A program made the position numbers and the translations under genes. A DNA stretch of 64,000 nt. It comes from Granulicella sp. 5B5. Its GTDB lineage: Bacteria; Acidobacteriota; Terriglobia; Terriglobales; Acidobacteriaceae. Location of the stretch: NCBI RefSeq assembly GCF_014083945.1, contig NZ_CP046444.1, forward strand, positions 1,798,001 through 1,862,000, given 5' to 3'. A model generated the notes under the pieces. It made no database searches. It was not told the origin of the DNA and saw nothing but the letters and a program-made list of their open reading frames with translations. Position 1 is the stretch's first letter. Each line of letters opens with the position of its first letter. Below, piece after piece: positions 59,660 through 64,000 of this stretch.

Positions 59660-61319
59660 CGGTCGTCACCTCATGCTTGGTCTTGTTGGCGAGCCACTCA
59701 TAGTCATAGGCCTCATGATCCATGATAGGCGTCTCGAGAAAGTTTTCGGTCGGCGGCGGGGACTGGATCTGCCACTCAAGGCCGGTCGCCTGCCACGGAT
59801 TGTTGCCCGCGATGGCACCGTACTTCAGGCTCCAGCCGAGGTACAACAGGGGCAGAAGGAAGCCGACACCGAGCACCGTCGCGCCCGCCGTGGAGAGCAC
59901 GTTCAGCACCTGGAACTCAGGCGGATACGCTGCATAGCGGCGCGGCATGCCCAGGTAGCCCAGGATGAACTGCGGCATGAATGTCAGGTTGAAGCCGATG
60001 AAGCTCGTGACCGCGGAGAGCTTCGAGAGCGACTCCGGATACATGCGGCCCGTCATCTTCGGCCACCAGAAGTGGATGCCCGCGAGGAACGCCATCAGCA
60101 TGCCGCCCACCATCACGTAGTGGAAGTGCGCCACGATGAAGTAGGTTTCGGTCAGGTGGATGTCCATGCCCAGCGCACCGAGGAAGACGCCCGTGAGGCC
60201 GCCGATGGTGAACAGGCCGATGAACGCGAACGCGTAGAGCATCGGGGTCTCAAACGTGATGGAACCCTTCTGCAGCGTGAACGACCAGTTGAAGACCTTG
60301 ATCGCCGAGGGGACGGCGACGAGCATCGTCAGCAGGCTGAAAACCAGCGCCGAGTAGTTCGAGACACCCATGATGAACATGTGGTGCTCCCATACGAAGA
60401 ACCCGAAGAGCGCGATGGCCACCGAGCTGAACGCGACCGCCGAGTAACCGAAGACGCGTTTGCGGCTGAACGTCGCGATGACCTCGGAGATGACGCCCAT
60501 GCCCGGCAAAATCATGATGTACACGGCCGGATGCGAGTAGAACCAGAACAGATGCTGGAAGAGCAGCGGATCGCCACCCTTGGTCGGGTCGAAGACGCCG
60601 ATACCGAAGAGGCGCTCCAGCAGGACTAGCACCAGTGCGATTGCGAGCACCGGAGTACCCAGCACCATCAGCAGGCTGGCGGCATAGTGCGACCACACGA
60701 ACAGCGGCATCTTGAACCACGTCATGCCAGGGCAACGCATCCGGTGGATCGTCACGATGAAGTTAAGACCCGTGAAGATCGACGAGAAGCCCGCGACGAA
60801 GATGCCTAGCGCTGTCGTAATGACGTGTGTGTTCAGGTAATGCGTCGAGAGTGGAGTCGTAAACGTCCAGCCTGTATCAACCCCACCCAGCACAAGGGCC
60901 GTCAGGGTGAAGATGCCGCCGGCGAGGTACAGGTACCAGCTCAGCAGGTTGATCTTCGGGAACGCGAGGTCCTTGGCGCCCAGCATGATCGGGATCAGGA
61001 AGTTGCCCAGCGTCGCCGGAACCGACGGCACCAGGAACAGAAAGATCATAATGATGCCGTGCATCGTAAAGAACTTGTTGTAGGTGTCGGCGGCCACCAG
61101 GTCCGACTGCGGCGTCAGCAACTCCAGCCGGATCAGCCCCGCGAAGGCGCCGCCGATGAAGAAGAAGAACGTGATCGAGATCAGGTACAGGATCGCGATA
61201 CGCTTGTGATCGCCTGTCAGCAGCCAACTCAGCAACCCGTGCTCGTTGTTGATGTAGTGCCGCTTGGGCATCTTGGCCGTGCTCTGGTCGGGTAAAGAGA
61301 CTATGGTCTGGGCGCTCAT
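59652..61319 (-). CDS. ctaD: Cytochrome c oxidase subunit I (haem-copper, A2 type)
   Basis: 555 residues with 12 core helices. Metal ligands: haem a His (FTMHGII, H87), CuB ligands H263 and H312/H313 (WEHHMFIMG), with the cross-linking Tyr in HPAVYI (Y267). The K-channel Lys and helix VI Glu differ from A1 enzymes: the site reads WFYSHPAVY (Y261/S262), the YS motif of A2 oxidases such as Thermus caa3. Reduces O2 to water and pumps protons. Joined by overlaps to ctaC and ctaE. Confidence 0.96.
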   Translation of the reverse strand: MSAQTIVSLPDQSTAKMPKRHYINNEHGLLSWLLTGDHKRIAILYLISITFFFFIGGAFAGLIRLELLTPQSDLVAADTYNKFFTMHGIIMIFLFLVPSVPATLGNFLIPIMLGAKDLAFPKINLLSWYLYLAGGIFTLTALVLGGVDTGWTFTTPLSTHYLNTHVITTALGIFVAGFSSIFTGLNFIVTIHRMRCPGMTWFKMPLFVWSHYAASLLMVLGTPVLAIALVLVLLERLFGIGVFDPTKGGDPLLFQHLFWFYSHPAVYIMILPGMGVISEVIATFSRKRVFGYSAVAFSSVAIALFGFFVWEHHMFIMGVSNYSALVFSLLTMLVAVPSAIKVFNWSFTLQKGSITFETPMLYAFAFIGLFTIGGLTGVFLGALGMDIHLTETYFIVAHFHYVMVGGMLMAFLAGIHFWWPKMTGRMYPESLSKLSAVTSFIGFNLTFMPQFILGYLGMPRRYAAYPPEFQVLNVLSTAGATVLGVGFLLPLLYLGWSLKYGAIAGNNPWQATGLEWQIQSPPPTENFLETPIMDHEAYDYEWLANKTKHEVTTVG

Positions 61320-62380
61320 GGCTTCACCATCTCCGGAGTGGTTGTGCCCGGTTCGGGCGTTTTAGGGGCAGCGTCGCTGGACGTGGAGGTCACCAGCGTC
61401 TGCTGCACCCGGTAATTCGACTGTAGACCCTTGATGTACTCCACTAGGTCAATCAAGCCATCCTCGCTGATCTGTCCCTGGTAGGTCGGCATGATGGGGG
61501 CAAAGCCGGCGGTCACATGCTGCGATGGGCTCAAAATCGCGTCGCGCAGATACGCATCGGTCACCAGGACCTGACTTCCGTCGGTGAGCGTGAGCTTCGA
61601 GCCGTAGACGCCTGCGAGGTTCGGCCCGCGCGCTGCGGCGGTGCCGCTGTGGCACTGGTTGCAGCCCATGCTGGCAAAGAGGCGCTCGCCGTTCTGCGCC
61701 AGGCTCATGCCGCTGGTCGACTCGTGCAGCCACTTCTGGTAGTCCACGGGCGTCAACACCGTTACCTCGCCGATCATGCCAGAGTGCTGCGTGCCGCAGT
61801 ACTGCGTGCAGAAGAGGTGGTACGTTCCCGGCCGCGTGGCCTCAAACCACACCGTCGAGTAGCGGCCGGGGATGACCTCACGCTTCACACGGAAGTCCGG
61901 GATCGAGAAGCTGTGAAACACGTCCTGCGAGATCATGGTCAACTGGACCGGCTTGCCCATGGGTACATGCAGCGCGTTGATCTCGTGCTGGCCACCGGGG
62001 TGCTCGGCCTTCCACATCCACTGCTTGCCCACCACGTAGATGTTCAGCGCGTTGGTCGGCGGGTTGTAGATGCGGAAGTACAGCAGCGCGCCCCATACGA
62101 ACACGAGCAGGAAGATCGCCAGCGGAATGATGGTCCAGGTGGCCTCAAGCAGCGTCGAGCCTTCGACCTGCGTGGCCACAGGGCTGCGCTCGCGGCGATA
62201 GCGGACGGAGAAGAACGTCAGCAGCGCGCCCACCAGCACAACGCCAAACACCGTCATCAGCAGCAGGAAGAAGTAGAGCGCATCGACCCACGGCGAGATG
62301 CTGGAGGCTTCAGCCGGGAACAGCGCCGAGCCGTGCAGCCAATTCGTCAAAAATTGCCATAGTACTGGACTAATACCCAT
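61316..62380 (-). CDS. ctaC: Cytochrome c oxidase subunit II with fused cytochrome c
   Basis: 354 residues. Two N-terminal membrane helices, a CuA-binding cupredoxin domain ([19 protein letters not shown], with Cys, Cys, His and Met ligands, about 195-213), then a C-terminal cytochrome c with CNQCH (about 243-247) and a late Met ligand (MPTYQG). This fusion defines the caa3 type. The ATG follows AAAGGCGA. First catalytic subunit gene after SCO. Confidence 0.95.
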   Translation of the reverse strand: MGISPVLWQFLTNWLHGSALFPAEASSISPWVDALYFFLLLMTVFGVVLVGALLTFFSVRYRRERSPVATQVEGSTLLEATWTIIPLAIFLLVFVWGALLYFRIYNPPTNALNIYVVGKQWMWKAEHPGGQHEINALHVPMGKPVQLTMISQDVFHSFSIPDFRVKREVIPGRYSTVWFEATRPGTYHLFCTQYCGTQHSGMIGEVTVLTPVDYQKWLHESTSGMSLAQNGERLFASMGCNQCHSGTAAARGPNLAGVYGSKLTLTDGSQVLVTDAYLRDAILSPSQHVTAGFAPIMPTYQGQISEDGLIDLVEYIKGLQSNYRVQQTLVTSTSSDAAPKTPEPGTTTPEMVKP

Positions 62381-62389
62381 CGTTCGCCT

Positions 62390-63337
62390 TTATCCGTTTC
62401 GCCGGTTGTTGTCCGGTTGAGGTTGTTCCTGATCCGCTTCACGTGCGAGTTGAATGTCGCGCCGGAACATCAAAAACATGAAGCTGCCGAGCGACGCCAC
62501 CGTTACGATGCCGCCCAGTTGCACCACCCGCACCACAGCCAGCGAGTGCTTGTTCGTCTGTGGGTCATAGTGGTAGCAGTACGTCAAAATGTTCGCTACG
62601 GGCGACCCGATCTTGTTGCCTGAGGCATCGATCAGCCCCAGCAGAATGTCCCGCGGCGAATACTCCACGCCGAGGTAGTACTGCGCTACCCGGCCCGCCG
62701 GTGTCGCAAGCTCAATGGCGCTGGCATGGGCGAACTGCGTCAGCCTGCCGTCCGGCCCTGGGACGCGCACGTAGCCATAACCAACCGCGTTGGTCACGGC
62801 GTCGATCGCTGGCCGCTGCCCGGTCAGGAAGTGCCAACCATCCGCCGTCTCCGGATGCCCATAGCGCTTGAGGTAGAACGCCTTCTTCCTCGCTGCCAGC
62901 TCCGGCGTCTCACTCGGGTCGATCGAGATCACGACAATCTGAAAGTCCTTGCCGGGCACAAGGTGAACCATCAGCAACGAGCTCACCAGCCCGTCCAGCT
63001 CTTCCGAGCAGAGCATCGGGCAGTTGTAGTAGATCGTCGTAAGGATCGCCGGGTGCTTGCCGTCAAAGTATTTGCCCAGCACCACGGGCTGGCCCGTGTC
63101 GTCGACGAACTTCGCGTCCAGCGGCAGTTGCGCGTTCAGGTGCTGCGTGACCTGCACCTTCTGCAGCACGTTCGGCAGCTGGTCGCCTACGTTCTGGCCT
63201 TCCTGCTTGTCGCCGTAACTTGAGACCTGGGCCGAAAGCGAGCCGCCGGCGACCGACACAACACAGCCGAGCGCAAGGGCGGCGCCAAGCATTGCCTTGG
63301 CCGCCATCGCTCTCCGGGTTGTGCTGTACATCGTCAT
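62390..63337 (-). CDS. SCO1/SenC-family copper chaperone
   Basis: 315 residues. Signal sequence (AMLGAALALGCVVSVAGG), thioredoxin-like domain with the copper site CPMLC (NCPMLCSEEL, about 109-113) and a distal His in VGYGY...FAHAS. It ends with a C-terminal membrane helix (GGIVTVASLGSFMFLMFR), unlike the N-terminally anchored Sco1. Loads copper into the CuA site of the subunit II encoded next. Confidence 0.93.
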   Translation of the reverse strand: MTMYSTTRRAMAAKAMLGAALALGCVVSVAGGSLSAQVSSYGDKQEGQNVGDQLPNVLQKVQVTQHLNAQLPLDAKFVDDTGQPVVLGKYFDGKHPAILTTIYYNCPMLCSEELDGLVSSLLMVHLVPGKDFQIVVISIDPSETPELAARKKAFYLKRYGHPETADGWHFLTGQRPAIDAVTNAVGYGYVRVPGPDGRLTQFAHASAIELATPAGRVAQYYLGVEYSPRDILLGLIDASGNKIGSPVANILTYCYHYDPQTNKHSLAVVRVVQLGGIVTVASLGSFMFLMFRRDIQLAREADQEQPQPDNNRRNG

Positions 63338-63391
63338 CTCAGTCTCTGCTCTCTTCGTTCGATTCTTGCCTGTCTCACGCTCTGGCGAGGC

Positions 63392-64000
63392 CTATTCCTT
63401 GGAGCCCGTGGCCTTGACGTACTCGTTCTTCTGCTCGCGCGTCTCGATCGCCTCCTGCTCGTAGCCGGTGCGCGCAAAACCGTCGGTCAGGGGGACCGTG
63501 ATCGTCGGCTTCGAGTCGCCAACCATCAGCGTCTCAGTCGGGGCAGCGGTGGCCGGCTTGGGCAGACCGCGCTGCAGCACCAACTCCATCGCCCGCTCAA
63601 TCGGAATCCTCACCGTGCCCGCCGGGATATCGTTCGACGTGCTGTAGTTGTCCAGCAGCAGGTCTTCCTTGGCGTGGAGGTCGGCCGTGTCCTGGTTGCC
63701 ATCGTCGGTCTCCAGGCGCGGTGTCGGGAACGCCTGCGAGACGGCCCGCAACTGGTTCTGTTCGATGACCGCGTTCGAGGTCAGGTCATCGCGCTTCGCG
63801 CCATGCGGCGTCGCGCCGGTGGTGTCCGCGGTGGTCATGTGCCACTTGTCCACCGGGCCGTCCTGTTTGATGAGCACGTAGTTGATCGCCTTGCCCATCA
63901 GGAAGCAGAAGAAGAAGAAGATCACCACGAACCCGGCGAGGCCCGCGACGAACGTCATAACGCCGCCGACGTTGACGTCCTGCGTCTCGTAGCCGGGATG
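63392..64000 (-). CDS. Membrane-anchored hypothetical protein, start outside window
   Basis: At least 202 residues. An ATG at 63958 is in frame, but codons continue open upstream to the window end and read as a plausible N-terminal part (HPGYETQDVNVGGV before MTFVAG), so the true start is probably beyond 64000. One membrane helix (LAGFVVIFFFFCFLMG), then a soluble domain with a Lys/Glu-rich tail. Upstream of SCO and the caa3 genes. In Acidobacteria this position is often beside alternative complex III genes, whose subunits could lie beyond the edge (inference). Confidence 0.65.
   Translation of the reverse strand, partial: HPGYETQDVNVGGVMTFVAGLAGFVVIFFFFCFLMGKAINYVLIKQDGPVDKWHMTTADTTGATPHGAKRDDLTSNAVIEQNQLRAVSQAFPTPRLETDDGNQDTADLHAKEDLLLDNYSTSNDIPAGTVRIPIERAMELVLQRGLPKPATAAPTETLMVGDSKPTITVPLTDGFARTGYEQEAIETREQKNEYVKATGSKE

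Overview
This 64 kb window looks like a chromosomal segment of a GC-rich acidobacterium, most likely class Terriglobia (subdivision 1, Terriglobus/Granulicella-like). The reasons are an A2-type caa3 oxidase operon with a SCO protein directly upstream, YXWGXW-repeat lipoproteins, and several short dispersed repeats of kinds I associate with these genomes. The genus is inferred, not proven. No rRNA, tRNA, CRISPR array, prophage or complete insertion sequence was seen.

Layout. 0-8 kb: two glutamine-rich envelope proteins (one only a tail), an NRAMP metal transporter with two DtxR/MntR-like operators, dUTPase in an operon with an epimerase and a glycosyltransferase, and a second glycosyltransferase. 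8-14.5 kb: L21 and L27, a HEPN/MNT toxin-antitoxin pair, flavin reductase, MBL hydrolase, S21, gamma-carbonic anhydrase and a ferritin-like protein. 14.5-20.5 kb: an ECF sigma operon with matching divergent promoters, hisS, a ribbon-helix-helix/PIN pair with a large dyad operator, and aspS. 20.5-34.5 kb: a secreted beta-helix protein, aldo/keto reductase, MFS transporter, an inactive-looking rhomboid, an M28 peptidase, a LysW-like carrier protein, a haem-motif lipoprotein, a Y-family polymerase carrying a repeat insertion, ribosomal protein S1 and an esterase. 34.7-46.5 kb: fabF/acpP, rmuC, a DsbA-like protein, TetR, radical SAM, IscX, a lower-GC accessory patch (DUF4160, DUF2442, DUF5677-like), murJ, MerR, GNAT and RDD genes. 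46.6-51.3 kb: an ABC-2 exporter, a DesK/DesR-like two-component system and lipA. 51.3-58.4 kb: a sugar kinase, a molybdopterin oxidoreductase, two tandem SnoaL-like proteins fused operonically to an orphan peptide-ABC ATPase, a TauE/SemiSWEET/DUF971 operon and a LOG protein. 58.5-64 kb: the cytochrome oxidase operon SCO-CtaC-CtaD-CtaE-CtaF, running leftward from a gene cut by the window edge.

The most useful observations are these. (1) Strand-specific base bias reverses near 33-35 kb: plus-strand genes end codons in C and minus-strand genes in G to the left, and the reverse holds to the right. This suggests a replication-strand switch, an inversion edge or an assembly join. (2) Dispersed repeats have been absorbed in frame into two proteins, the DinB-like polymerase and the MerR regulator. 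(3) Two divergent ECF promoters have identical spacing around the sigma gene. (4) There are two compact toxin-antitoxin loci. (5) A LysW-like acidic carrier protein has no visible lysine/arginine genes next to it. I saw no single large undescribed system, but several small gene sets merit testing.
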